The notes beneath the pieces are model-generated. The model was not told the origin of the DNA, did no database searches, and saw nothing but the letters and a program-made list of their open reading frames with translations. From positions 958,494,097 through 958,558,096 of the forward strand of contig OY728121.1 of the NCBI GenBank assembly GCA_963277665.1: a DNA stretch of 64,000 nt, written 5' to 3'. Within the stretch, counting starts at the first letter, position 1. The number at the start of each line of letters is the position of its first letter. The stretch comes from Viscum album. Its lineage: Eukaryota; Streptophyta; Magnoliopsida; Santalales; Viscaceae. Positions 39,061-52,491 of the stretch are shown here, piece after piece. The position numbers were made by a program, and so were the translations under genes.

Positions 39061-39369
39061 TTTATTTCAATGTAGTTTCAATAACAAGATACTTTTCTTC
39101 TTCCTTTTCATTCTTCATTTTCATCTTCTGAGAATTGTTAATAATATTTTGTTACACTGGTAATAAAACAAGGCATCCTTTTGTAAGGTGTACAATTTAT
39201 TCACACCTTTCAATAAAAATTTCTAATGATTTTAAAATATATTCAATTTTTTCTTTACATTTCGAATGAATCTTCAAAACTACATTCTTAGACTTCATAT
39301 TTCAAGGGAATTTACTCCCCCACAAACCATTCCTTTCATAAACTATAGAATAATGTAATTGTTGTTGGT

Positions 39370-41110
39370 TAAACCGACATCTATTTTCCATATGTCCAAA
39401 TCCACCACAATACTAGCAATATTCATAGAATGAGTATTTTCCTCTAAAACATCGATATTGGTGGGAATTGTGAATATGTTTCATAGAAAATATTTGGTCT
39501 TTATATTTTATCCCATCATACGTTTATTCATCATCAAGACTATTCTTCTCCATTTCAGCCTTAATAGAATCAGAAGTGTCTGAAACATTTCCAGATCTAG
39601 ATAAAGCATTTTCAAACATAGGATATCATGTATCTCCTGAATTATTCTCTTTTTCAATATTGGCCACACACATCACTTTCCTAGATTTCTTCTTTTCAGA
39701 TAATATTCCTTATTTCATCTCAACATATAAAGGTAACTTTTTTTGATCCTTCGCAGGTTTCCAATTTCGAGTGATTTCAGAATCTTAAAATATTTAATTT
39801 TGGAAACATGTATTTATCAATTCATATTTAGGGACTTTTTAAAAGACAGCTTCCAACTCATCTTCTTTTTTTCCTTCATCTTCACCTCTAGGTGATAATT
39901 ACAATTATTTTCTTCTTCAAGATATTTCATCAACTCATAAATATATTTTATCAGCCTTACTTTCTCCTTAAAAAAACATTATTTATTTTTTATTGAAGAA
40001 CATTAATCTTACATATTTGATTTGTTTTATTTTCATGATTTTTGATCTCTCTCAAAAATTCTTTCAACTCTTCTTTCAGATGTTGTTCAAATTGAGTTTC
40101 TTCTTTTTTAGAACCACATAACTTTAATTCTTCATCCTTTACTGTTTTAGTAATAATATTTTCTATACGATACTCAATTGGTTTTTCTAATTCAACATAT
40201 CTTCATTCTTTTTGTTCTCCATATTTATATAACAATCTTATTGTGTATGAATTTAATAAATTCTTACCTTTCCCTGTGGAATACAACTTTTTTTGTCACC
40301 TTGTTTCTCCCATGATCTTCTTGTCTTTTTTTATTCTTCTTCACTATCATCTAATTTAATTCTTCGATGAAAAATGACAACATGGTTTCCAATAAATCCA
40401 CAGTAAAAAAATTAATGGATATTTCCCTTTAAATTTCTCTATACATCTTTTCAATTTTTTCTTAAAATAATCATAAAATATTGTCAATAATTTTATATAC
40501 CTTATATTCTAAATCAGATTTTCCATGTTCATCATCAATAAAAATCTTCATTGATTCTTCTTTATTAACAAAAATGAAATACATTTCTGTAGAAACCCTT
40601 TTTTTCTTTCAATATATATATATATATCCCTTGTCATTTCTTCTATATCGATAGTGCTATGAAAATCTTTAAACGATAAATTTTCTGGAGATTTTTCTCC
40701 TAGGGAAGAAATTTTTGCATCAAACTTATCGATAAGGATTCAATAAATCTTTTAAACTGTAGTAGAATCACTTACCTTAAAAAAGACAACTGATTGTATA
40801 TAATATTCCATTTAACTTATTAAATAATTTTCTAATTGATTTTGCTCACCCATATTCAGATATTCATATTTCAATCTTAAAACTTTTAGTTATGTATTAT
40901 TCACTTTTGTATTTCCTTCAAATATATTTTTCAGTTTACCCTATATACATTTGGAATATATGTAATAGGATCATTAAAATCAATAAGACGAATCACATCT
41001 ATTTCATCTTCAAAAGTGTCATATCAATTAGACATATGAAATTTCAACATTATATCTTTCCAGATATCATAATTCATTCCATTGAAGACCATAATACCAT
41101 AATTGTTAAA
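39370..41110 (-). pseudogene. gag: C1 gag remnant
   Basis: Close to the primer site the minus strand encodes FNGMNYDIWKDIMLKFHM (41040-41100), the start of the copia gag domain (consensus F-x-G-x-N-Y-x-x-W). Near its end, at 39377-39418, a CCHC knuckle remains. It reads C-stop-Y-C-G-G-F-G-H-M-E-N-R-C, complete in its four ligands with a stop codon at the second position. The middle is too broken to follow. Confidence 0.75.
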
Positions 41111-41156
41111 ATAAATAAAATTATCCATCAGAAAAGTATAAGTAAAGGGAACCTAC

Positions 41157-41168
41157 CCTCGGATACCA
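41157..41168 (-). promoter_or_regulatory. C1 primer binding site
   Basis: On the minus strand this reads TGGTATCCGAGG, two bases inside the right LTR. It resembles the initiator-Met tRNA primer site TGGTATCAGAGC. Confidence 0.75.
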
Positions 41169-41170
41169 CT

Positions 41171-43560
41171 TGAAAGTGCCCAGTTAGGATGATTGTATCA
41201 TTGAGAGGGGATAGAGTGAATTAATGATACCTTTTATTTTTATGTATCCTTAAAACAAACATTGCCTCTTCTTAAAGATAATAATTATTTTTTTTTGAAA
41301 ACGATTCAACAACACATCCAAAAAAACACAATTATTTACAAGTTTTACTATTCAATAAGAATAGCTACATATTTTTTATGGATTATAAATGATCCAATAC
41401 AATACAATACACTAGAAAAAAATCTATGGAATACAACATGTAGGATATACCCTTATACTAATGTATCACTATTTAAACAATTTCAATAGCATATGTGAAC
41501 CCTTTAATAATATATAGGGAAATATAATGTTTGTGTAACAACTCATTTAACCTATGATTATTTTCAATCACACAACAATATTAAATTGAGAACACTTCCT
41601 CAATTTCATTCCCAGAAAAGATTACAGCTTCCTAGATATTATTATGAAAACTCAGTCTTATTTCACTAGTCCAATTCCCCTAAGTATGATTCTCCCTAAT
41701 TTTTTTATTCTTGTTATGATACTACCTAGTACGATTCTCCCATGTATGAATATATAACATTAATTGAATATGATAGAGATGAATCAACACCAGTAAAATT
41801 TTGAGTATGAAAACCTCTGTATGACACTCCCTGTATGATTCTTCCATAGTTCTCAAATCTCAGAGTGGTAATACTAAATCTAATTACCTACCTCGATACA
41901 TTGATCATCTGAATATGATTGACAATACGAATATGGCAAATAGATGAGTAAGATTATCATTGAGTATGATGATCATCTAAATAAGATATTATGATCATGT
42001 CGCATCAATTTCAAATCAATCCGTGAAAACATTTTCTTCAAAAATTAATATGGAATCATTTTTTTCTCTCTACAATTAAGAGAATCCCTCTGAGGAATAA
42101 TAAAACAGTCATCATAAAAGTACATTTCACTTTTCACCTTTTATAGGGGACCCCAAGTGAAATTTGTGGGAATATCAAAAAAATACCATTTAATAAAATT
42201 CACACTAATATGAACTTACAATAAAATATTTTCTGAATTTTGAGTTTATCTAATCTTTTGTAAGCTCTATGATTCTTCTAAAATCATACATTCTTATTGA
42301 GAATTTTATTTCAATTTTTATTCTGATTTCAATAGCTAGGTCCAATTTTCAAAATTTCATTTACTCAAAACTAAATATTTTATCAATTGAAAGTAAATGT
42401 ATAAAGAAATTGAAACCACCCATAATAAAGAAAATTATTTTTCTTTTGAATGTTCAGTTACCGCTTCATAACACATTTAAGACTATTTTCCTTCAAATCA
42501 GTTTTAATTTTTTTATTCTTATCATAAACCAGATGGAAATATAAAAAAATTCATCTTAGATACAATAGATCTTAAAATTAATAATCTACACATCATCTCA
42601 TTCATTTATTCAATTTTTTCATGACCCAGTTAAGATACAAAACTTATTATTCTCCCCGTATCTTGAACCGCATGAAAAACTAACTTGAATCGAACAATAA
42701 TTTAATTATACTCTTAACCCACAGTACAAATACATTATCAAGCACATCAAAGTTAATCTATCTATTCATTTATAAATTAACTCATTCATCCATCTCAACT
42801 TTAGTGTGATTTTCCATAATATGAACATTCTGAGTATTATTGTCCTGGATATGATAATTTCTGGGTACAATCATTATAAATATGATTATGTTGGGTATGA
42901 TATTTTTCTTTTTGAGCTTTCTTATGATTATCCAAGGTATTAATGTTTTCTTATGCATATTATGAATGATTGGACGATGCAGTTCTTGAAAATCATCATT
43001 CTGGGTACGATTATTCTGATTAATAACTTTAGAACCTTCTTTTTTTCCTTCCACATAGATTTGATACATATGTGTACAGTCTTTTGAGAATGATTCCCAG
43101 AAACCTATTCTATCTTTCTCAACCTGAATGAGGTTGTCATGATAATTATTCTTTTTCTATTGGAATTATCTCTTTCATCTACTCCATTGAATACGAAATA
43201 ACTAGGTCTTATTTGTAATACCACGTTTTCATTTTCTTCCACATAGCATGCATGATATGATATCCAATAAAATTATGATTTATGATATACGAATGAGAAA
43301 AGGAATGTCAAATTTAATTTAATCATTGTCATGTAGAACTTGAAACTTCATTAAGACAATCACTTCTTTCATATCAAATTCATAGTGAATTCAATGATAA
43401 TTAATTCCACATTATGATTATATCCCATTCTAAACCCAATGTGATTCTGATCAATATCTTATCTTTCAAACATATTCACCTTGTTACAATTGATAGAGTG
43501 AGTATGATTATTTTGAAAACATGACTGAATATGATTCTCACAAAATACAAAGTGAGGCTG
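41171..43560 (-). repeat. C1 right (5') LTR, first part
   Basis: It starts TGAAAGTGCCC. It covers about 96% of the LTR before G2 interrupts it, and includes the TATA box CCTATAAAAGG at 42137-42148 (minus strand). It is uninterrupted across the site where C2 sits in the left LTR. The open frames at 40892-41489 and 42269-42544 are chance. Confidence 0.85.
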
Positions 43561-45204
43561 TGTAGAGAACCAAAGCAGGAGGAATATGGACATTACATTA
43601 ATTATTCGGAATACATAATACATAATAAGAACCAATACTCAAGGACCGTAATAATTTAGTGTATTTGGAAACTCGGAACATAATCTTCTAATCGTGGTGA
43701 AAGATCTTCAACATCTCACATAAAGATCTTCTCATTTTGTTTTCTTACCTGAATACTTTCATTAAATCATGGGGAAAAGAAAACATATAAAGGGCGAGCT
43801 AAAATGGTCAGTAAGGGTGAGAATGGATAAAATAAAACAAATCATATAAATTTGAACTTAAAAACATGAACATAATGTTTAAACATCAAAATCCTGAGCA
43901 GTGACATAAAACATGGAAATACATAAGGCATATATCATAAAGAAACATTAATCATGATAAAATAGCATGTGAATAAAACAGGTGATTGTGGAAACCATTA
44001 AGCACATGATATGAATTCCAAAGTAGCCAATGCATTGCTGCCAAGACCATCTTAGTGGACAAAGTCCCTTTCTGAATCGAGATCACTCCTCGTTCCAGTC
44101 CTGTGTTACTGAACCGGATTACCCTACCATTCCAGCCATGTATATCTCAGGAGATATAAATCATTACCCAATTCATCGGAGAGAGATATAGGTCTCACCC
44201 ATCTCATAATGAGATCATTCTTACTTGTGCCACAAAATAAACATAAAACATTCATCATAACCCAAAAAAATGGGTTTCATAAACATCATCCCACCATCCC
44301 ATAATCCATATAAAACAAATGAATATTTCATCATAAGAAAAGTGAAACCATGTAAATCATATAGACATTATACTTGAAACATTCACATATGAAATAATTT
44401 CATCTTAGATGAAAAATGGTTTTGATAAAACACTTGAAATGAATTCTTCAGTAAAATATCCTTTCTTCTTCAAAATCATTTTCTTTTCACAAAATTCCAT
44501 GCAATTTTAAAAGAAAAGTATTTTGTTGAAAATAGTCATAAGATATTGTAGAGTAAGCTTCATGAAAATGAGGCGTTATGAAACCATAAAAATCCATTCA
44601 CGCAATATAAGTTAAAAATAACATTCTTCTTGTACTTTTTTCAGAAAATCCATAAAGTACCTCGTATGGTAAACAAAAGAAATATTCCTTCCATACGATG
44701 TGGTAAAAGTAAAAAAAGGGTAAGAATGACATTAAACATACATGAAAGAAGAGTAGAAATTTTATGAAAACATTTTGAGAACATATGGACATGGATAATA
44801 AACATAAACCCACTAAATACTTACGAATAAACAATCTCAGATAAGAATGAGATTGTAATAATTTTCCATTACCTTAGGTCCGATATGCTTCCTACATATC
44901 CGAACCTCCTTTGTAATGATTTCGATAATGTAATTTATTTATTAGTGAATAATATTCATTGTTATTTTATCATATATGGTTCACTAATGACTTTATATTA
45001 CCCGTTCTTTTGTAAATTCCATGTTAAAGCAATGTTTTGGGTAAAATCGTTTCATTTATCATACGTCTTTGGACATGTTTTTATTGATATTATTACTTAT
45101 ATCATGATTTAATTAATTCCAGAATGTAAAACATGATTTATATATAATATATATTCAGTATATACATGTATATATATGTGATATATTGATAAATTTAATG
45201 AAAT

Positions 45205-45640
45205 ACACCGTTCATGGAGACGGCATGCCGTACATATGCATGAACGCTGTTTTCGTTTCCTTATTGAATTGAATGGAATTAAGTAGATGAAATAAATATA
45301 TATAAACATAATACAGTATCATTATGATGTCATATATTTAATTATTATTCATTATATATATTTTATAATAATTAATGAATGGTTAAGATGGAGAATGAAT
45401 CTCATCGTGTCGTGGAGACGGTAGTCCGTACGTACGCACGAGTGATGATATCATTCCCATGATCATGGAATTGAATTGAAGGGTATGTATAATATTTAAG
45501 AATCAATATAACTTTACAATAATAATATATAGTCATTTATTTACACCATTATACCCATCCAAGTAATGTGGTGGTTGAAAATAGATTTCACCACGGCGTG
45601 GAGATCTTATTACGTACGCACGCATGCGCAGTGATTTCAT
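45205..45640. repeat. Array of three palindromic units in G2 left LTR
   Basis: The units lie at about 45205-45250, 45401-45450 and 45589-45640, with centres 197 and 189 bp apart. Unit 1 has perfect arms CGTTCATG and CATGAACG. Unit 2 has CATC..CGTG facing CACG..GATG around a GACGGTAGTCCGTACGTACG core. Confidence 0.75.
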
Positions 45641-45751
45641 TTTCCATAGGATCAAAAGAAGGTGAAATAGGGTTGTATAATATTTATAATATCATATCAT
45701 TATACGAGTGATAAAAATGTAATTACTTCATAATGAAACAACTAAATAATA

Positions 45752-45773
45752 AGAAGTAGAAGAAGAAGAAGAA
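45752..45773 (+). repeat. GAA microsatellite
   Basis: A short run, GAAGTAGAAGAAGAAGAAGAA. The counterpart near 52270 in the other LTR is interrupted, so the run seems to have expanded here. Confidence 0.7.
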
Positions 45774-47806
45774 ATAATGTTGAAAGAATAGGTAATGGAT
45801 ATTACCTCTTCTTTGAAGCGCCTCTTCTTAACCTCCTATTTGGACATTATAGTTGGTCTTTGAAGAAGACCAGGACCTCTACGATTATTCTAGGGAAGTC
45901 ATGAAGAGAATTTAGTAGGGTTTTTCCGAGCTTGAAGGCTCAATGTGGCGTGAGGAGGAGAGGGATGATGTGTCCTTTTGTAAGGGAGGAGAGGGGCACC
46001 GTTGAAAAAACTAAAAATTTTATTTTATTATAAAGTCATATTAAGTTTTTAATAGCTCAAAATTGATTTATTTAGAAGATAAGGTGGGACTGGGTCGACA
46101 TCCTCTCATACAATATATTTTATACATGTTTAGGTAACTATTTTAACCTTATCGTTTAGATTTAACTCTAAGTTAAATAATTTATCTTTTACCCTGTCTT
46201 CTTGTTTTCTTACAGTATATGGTTAATAAACTTACTATAATAAGAAAAAAGAACCCCAAGTTGTTTATTATCAATATATATATCCTTATATAAGTAATTT
46301 GGCCGAACTTTATATTTTTAGGAATAAAATAACATTTAATAATATAATATTTTTTTAAGAACTATTTTTTGTCAATTTTGAAACTATTTGGTAATTGATT
46401 TTTGTGGAAATCATAAAAGCATGATTAATTCAAAATACGTTAATTTAATAAATATTAAAATGTCATATTAACCTATAAAATTATTTTAATTCATAAAAAG
46501 TCTCAAATTACATTAATTTGGGTATTTATAACATCAATTATGTTAATATTTCATTAATAAGATAATTACTGCATCATCATTTTGTCATAAATAAATTAAA
46601 TAATTTAATGTATAAAAATTATAAATAAAATACCATTATGTAGGAAATATTTTCAGATTTTTTAATGAATATTTATAGTCGAATATATCTTATGTATAAC
46701 CCTGTATTAAAAATTATTTAGTTATTAAGCTTTGGTTTTAACTATTTTAACCCATCTTTAAAAAAATTAATAATAAATGTCCTAATCTAATAAAAGTGGA
46801 CCTAAATGGTCATATTTTATTCCTGAGGTTTTTTGGTAGAATTACACTATTCCAATAGAATTAGGACATGTGTTAGGGTAATAATTATATCAATTTTAAC
46901 CTTAATTACCCTTTTTACTTTTAACCGTGGTAAATAAAAGTAAAAAGTTATTATTCACCAAAAATTATTTTCATCTCATTGAACCACATTTTACTCCTTG
47001 ATATTATCCGTGTCTCTCGGATTTTCAAAATTCCACTCACAAAAGTGTTAAAATTATGTTTTATATAAATTTTCAAACTCTCCTTGGAGGTGGATAAATG
47101 ACGGTGAAAATTTCAATAAAATTTTTATATGTATAAAATTATTATAAAATGATTCCAATGAATTACATTAAACTTATATAGTTATTATGTATCAATTTTT
47201 ACCTATCATACATTAAAAGAAAATAAATAATTATTTAAATAAAAAGTCTATTTTTAAATAGTAACCCAGTGTTTTCACTATTCATCAAAAATATTACATT
47301 TTCAGAAAAATACCAAAATCTCACCCAAGGATAATTTCGATATTTCGAATCCAAAAATGAAGTCCATTTTGAAAGATATAATTTATAAAATTTCAAAAAG
47401 TTGATATTACTATTCATAATGGCTAGTTCATAGTAATATTATAATAATATCTCGTTTAGTGAAACTCGGTGTTGCGTACTACAAACGCTATTGAGGAAGG
47501 TCTTGATTGCGTGTAATGTAGGCAAGTCAGGGATGCACGTAGTGAAACTTCTGTTTGGTGTTGTGTAAAACATAATCAAAACTTATTTAATTTATACATT
47601 AAACAAAATCTAAACTTAATGTTGCGTATAATAATTTCCTCAAAATGAAAATGAAATCATGTGTAGCACAAGCCAAGAATAGTGTTGTGTATACTACAAG
47701 CTAATACAGTGCTACGTATAGTATAAGATAATCTTGGTGTAGTATATAATAAAAGAAAATAGAGAAATTAAATATAATATATCTCATTAAATCTCGGGGT
47801 GTTACA

Positions 47807-47818
47807 TCTACCCCCCAT
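47807..47818 (-). promoter_or_regulatory. G2 polypurine tract
   Basis: On the minus strand this reads ATGGGGGGTAGA, directly before the LTR start TGTAACACCCC. Confidence 0.75.
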
Positions 47819-48493
47819 AAAATGAATTTCTCCATCGAAATTCGTCGAGGTTATAAATGGTTTAATACTCAAAAGTTTCTTTAATAGAATCCCACATCGT
47901 AAAAAGGAATAACAAAAACAATCTTTAAAAAATGAAGTATAAAACATAATGGTTACCCAAATTAACTAATCACTGGGTTTCCACATTGGAGAACATAGGT
48001 TAAAATATGCATATGGAAGGGAAATCTGACCATCATGTTCTGATAGAGAGTGGTAGAGAACATGGCTATGAAAAATCCAACAATAACAAAGCCATAGATT
48101 TATGATGTTCTAAGGTAATATCTGATTCATCAGATATAAGGGCACTAGGACAACATTTTTGGTTTTCAAGATCATTTCCCTAAAGTTGATGAAATTGGAA
48201 TTAGAAGAAATACATTATTGATTTTCTTACAGTCTCACCGTTGGTCGTTCCATGGACAATTTCCACTTCATCTATTAAAAAAATGAAGCTAAATTTGTCA
48301 TTCGTGAAGTGTTAGCAGATCATGTGATAGAATGATGGGTCATACCATCTGTTTCAATCAAAAGGTTAGAAAAAGTTATCAAATATTCATAAGTCCATTT
48401 ATGGAGATGTTAATCGTATATGATTCCAAAAATGAACTTATACTTCATCTATCATACTAGTTAATAAAATAAAACTAGTTTCTACTAACCATG

Positions 48494-48610
48494 GACTTCT
48501 TGTAGGCCAGTGGTAGGCGATAAAGGCATGTCGCACTTCAGTTGTGGGTTTGATTTCCATAGCCTTGTCTGACGTGACGGGTTATCGCCCATCCTGCAGG
48601 ATGTCCTTTT
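48494..48610 (+). mobile_element. Probable tRNA-derived SINE
   Basis: A GC-richer patch carries sequences that fit the two internal promoter boxes of tRNA genes. They are TAGGCCAGTGGTAGGCG at 48503-48519 (A box, compare T-R-G-C-N-N-A-G-Y-G-G) and GGTTTGATTTCC at 48547-48558 (B box, compare G-G-T-T-C-G-A-N-T-C-C, with CG decayed to TG). The spacing suits RNA polymerase III. The part upstream of the B box does not fold as a normal tRNA, and a non-tRNA tail (GACGGGTTATCGCCCATCCTG) follows. Target duplications are unclear. It lies in the interior of G2 and is absent from the matching part of G1. Confidence 0.5.
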
Positions 48611-49272
48611 TCTAAAACTACATTAGTATAACATTCCATAAATAATATCGAAAAAAATACTCGCCTTAAAAAATTATATCTGATGTCCAACATAATCCAT
48701 TCCACCCTTTAATATTATCAAAAATACTTATGTCCAATCTCATAGTGTAAAGAAAATGATTATTTAAGAGGTCACATATGAAGTACGTGAATACCATCAT
48801 GTATCCCCCATATATCATACAATGTATCTTGTTGGTCACATTCCAAACATTCAAATGCCTTAATAATCTATTCTTTTGAAAAAATGAATACCCATTGAAC
48901 CTTAGTGAAAAAATTAATGTTGTCAAAAGTTAACTCTTTCCACATACCAAAATCCGAAAATTTCTATATACTCAAACCATGATATAACTTTGTCCTTATA
49001 TTAGTCATGAGCTCATTAATACTAGTAAAAATATCATTATCTCCTTATCCCTTCATTATGCACATATCATCTACTTTCCAAAAAATATATGAACAACCTT
49101 TCATGGTTACTGGTACCATTAAAAATATACTTTCAATTACTCAAGGAAAAACAATAGTGTAACAATCCTTATATGTGTCTTTATTCCATAGTACCATTAC
49201 ATATACAACATAACTCTTGATAAACGTAAATCATTCCACTACCTTCTTAAACCATTGACCGAGCTTCAATAA

Positions 49273-49815
49273 TTATTTCATCTCATAGATCATTTGTAGT
49301 CTCTTCATCATCATCAACATTAATACTACCCATACATCCATGCTGATTATTTTCATGAGATTTTCCCTTAGGTAATTGGTTTGCATAATTCCTGTACATT
49401 CCACATTTAAAACATTTATCCATTGTCGATGTCTTAGCAATACCATTATCCTTGTCCATGGTGTTAATTGATCCTTTTCCTTTTCAATTACTGGCTTTGT
49501 GTCCTTCTTTTCCACAACCAAAGCATCTTCCATTTCCATTGATACATTCTCCTTGATGTCTCTTCCCCCATGATTCACATGAGGAAAATTGAACTTTTTC
49601 CCTATATTATCATCATGAAACTCCTTCTTTCTCTTATTAACTGAGTCGGGAAACCTACCAAAGTTGAGATTATTGATCATATTATGAGATTGCTGATTAG
49701 GCATAATAATGATGTTTCGCCTTCAAAATCCCATTTCATTTGCTTGATCATGAATAATATCATTCCATTGTCCATCATATTCTCCATTAACACGAATCTT
49801 CTGGTTTCCAGCCAT
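49273..49815 (-). pseudogene. gag: G2 gag remnant
   Basis: The minus-strand ATG at 49813-49815 opens MAGNQKIRVNGEYDGQWND, with an in-frame stop after about 30 codons. A 143-codon frame follows from 49704. By a change of frame, two CCHC zinc knuckles can be read. The first is CFGCGKEGHKASN at about 49488-49530, where the last Cys is now a TGA stop. The second is CFKCGMYRNYANQ at about 49380-49420, where the His has become Asn and the last Cys Leu. Tandem knuckles are usual in gag of several plant gypsy groups. No protease or other pol motif follows before the left LTR. Confidence 0.7.
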
Positions 49816-50068
49816 TTTTTAAAACCCAAAAAGAATAGTGTGAGAGGCATAAATCATGCTAGGAAAAAAACAAAATCAAGGGGAGTACTTTCAATCTCTA
49901 ACATCAAAAGTTTAATCCTAGGTTATTAATGATCGTTATCATAATTATAGGATTGTAACCTATAATTATACCTAACCTTAGAGGCATCCCTAGATATACC
50001 TTAGAAATATCTATAGGGATTTCACTAAAGTTTTTGCATCCTAGTTTCCAAAGGTTAACTAATCCTTT

Positions 50069-50080
50069 CCTCTGATACCA
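50069..50080 (-). promoter_or_regulatory. G2 primer binding site
   Basis: On the minus strand this reads TGGTATCAGAGG, two bases inside the right LTR. It matches the plant initiator-Met tRNA 3' end at 11 of 12 positions and fixes the element's direction. Confidence 0.85.
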
Positions 50081-51730
50081 CTGTAGAGACACAAAACTTG
50101 AAATACATGGACATTGCATTACTTTTTCGGAATACTTAATAAATAATAAGAACCAATACTCAAGGAACATAATATTTTAGTGTCTTTGGAACCTCGAAAC
50201 ATAATCTTCTAATCATGGTGAAATATCTTCAACATCTCCTATAAAGATCTTCCCCTTTTGTTTTCTTACCTTAAAACATTCTTTAAATCCTGGCGAAAAG
50301 AAAACATATAAAGGGAGAGCTCAAATGCTCAGTAAGGGTAAACATGGATAAAATAAAACAAATCATATACATTTGAGCTTAAAAACATGAACATAATGTT
50401 TAAACATCAAAATTTTGATCAATGACATAAAACATTGAAGTGCATAAGGCATATATCATAAAGAAACATTAATCAGGATAAAATACCATGGGAATAAAAC
50501 ATGTGATTATTGAAACCATTAATTACATGATATGATTTCCATAGTAGCCAAGGCATCGCTGCCAAGACCATCTTAGTGGACAAAGTCCCTTTCTGAATCG
50601 AGTTCACTCCTCGTTCGAGTCCTGTATTACTGAACCGGATTAACTTATCATTCCAACCATGTCTATCTCATGAGATATAAATCTTACCCAATGAATTGGA
50701 GGGAGATATTGGTCCCACCCATCTCATAATTAAATAATTCTTACTTGTTCCACAAAATAAACTTAAAACATTGATCATAGCCCAAAAAAATAAAATGGGA
50801 TTCATAAACATTGTCCCATCATCACATAATCCATATAAAACAAATGGATATTTCATCATATGAAAATTGAAACCATGTAAATCATAGAGACATTATAATT
50901 GAAACATACATATATGAAATAATGTCGTCTTAGATGGAAAATGGTTTTGATAAAACACTTGAAATGAATTCTTGAAGAAAATTTCCTTTCTTCTTCAAAA
51001 TCATTTTCTTTTCACAAAATTCCATGCAATTTTAAAAGAAAAGTGTTTTTTGGAAAATAGTCATAAAATATTGTAGAGTAAGATTCCTGAAAATGAGGCG
51101 TTATGAAACCGTAAAAATCCGTTCACAACGTATAAGTTAAAAATAACATTCTTCACGTACTTTTGTCAGAAAAGTCAAAAATTACATCGTATGGTAATCA
51201 AAAGAAAGATTCCTTCCATATGATGTGGTAAAAGTAAAAAAAATGGTAAGAATGACTTTAAAAATATATGAAAAAAATGTAAACATTTTATGAAAACATT
51301 TTGAGAACATATGGACATAGATAATAAACATAACCCCAGTAAATACTTACGAATAAACAATCTCGGATAAGAATGAGATTGGAATAATTATCTCTTACCT
51401 TAGGTACGATATGCTTTGTACGTATCCGAAAATCATGTTTAATGATATAAATAATGTCATTTACTTATTATAGAATAATATTCATTGTTATTATATCATA
51501 TATAGTTCACTTATGACTTTATATTACCCGTTCTTTTGTAAATTCCATGTTAAAGCAACGTTTTGGGTAAAATCATTTCATTTATCATAGGTCATTAGAA
51601 TTGTTGTTCATGATATTATTACTTATATCCTGATTTAATTAATTCAAGAATATAAAACATGATTTATATATAATATATATTCAGCATATATATATATATA
51701 TGATATATTTATAATTGGATTGAAATATGT

Positions 51731-52162
51731 CATTCATGGAGACGGTAGGCTGTACATACGCATGAATGATGTTTTCATTTCTTTATTGAATTGAATGGAA
51801 TTAAGTATATGAAATACATATATATATACATAAATCCATTATCATTATTATTTCATATATTTCATTATTATTCATTATATATACTTTATAATCATTCATG
51901 AATGGTTAACATGGAGAATGAATCTCATCGCGTCCTGGAGACGGTAGTCCGTACGTACGCATGAGCGATGATATCATTCCCATGATTGTGAAATTTTATT
52001 GAAGCATATGTATAATATATCATAATCAATATCACTTTACAATAATCATATATAGTTATTTATTTTCACCATTATACCCATCCATGTAAGGTGGCGGTCG
52101 AAAACATATTACACCACGTCGTGGAGACGGTATTCCGAACGTACGCACGCGCGATGATTTCA
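51731..52162. repeat. Array of three palindromic units in G2 right LTR
   Basis: The units lie at about 51731-51772, 51923-51972 and 52111-52162, with centres 195 and 189 bp apart. Unit 1 has perfect arms CATTCATG and CATGAATG. Unit 2 has CATCGC facing GCGATG. They lie 330-770 bp downstream of the TATA box in the transcription sense. Confidence 0.75.
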
Positions 52163-52491
52163 TTTCCGTAGGATTGATAGAAGGTGAAATTGGGTTCTTT
52201 CATATTTATAATAACATATCAGTATATTAGTGATACATATGTTATTACTTCATAATTAAACAACTAAAGAAGAATATGTAGAAAAAGAAGAAATAATGTT
52301 GAAAGAATCGGTAATGGATATTACCTAATCTTTGAAGCCCCTCTTCTTAACCTCCTATTTGGGCAATAGAGTTAGTCTTTAAGGAAGACCAGGACCTCTA
52401 GGATTATTCTAGGAAAGTGGAGAATATAATTTGATAGGGTTTGGCTGAGCATGAAGGCTCATGGTGGTGTGAGGAGGAGAAGGATGAGTTG

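Larger units (their letters stand above)
43561..47806 (-). repeat. G2 left (3') LTR
   Basis: It is the partner of 50083-54330. Its TATA box has decayed (CTTACAAAAGG on the minus strand, 45973-45983). It contains three palindromic units (45205-45640), a GC-richer block at about 44020-44210, and a short GAA-rich microsatellite at 45752-45773. Confidence 0.9.

Noticed and set aside
49684..49929. An 81-codon plus-strand frame overlapping G2 gag.
   Set aside because: It is the antisense of the gag start, with no motif or promoter of its own.
50600..50625. CGTTCGAGTCC as a tRNA B box, hence a tRNA gene or SINE in the G2 LTR.
   Set aside because: No fitting A box lies at the right distance, and the counterpart in the other LTR has CGTTCCAGTCC. 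It is part of a block conserved in the LTR.
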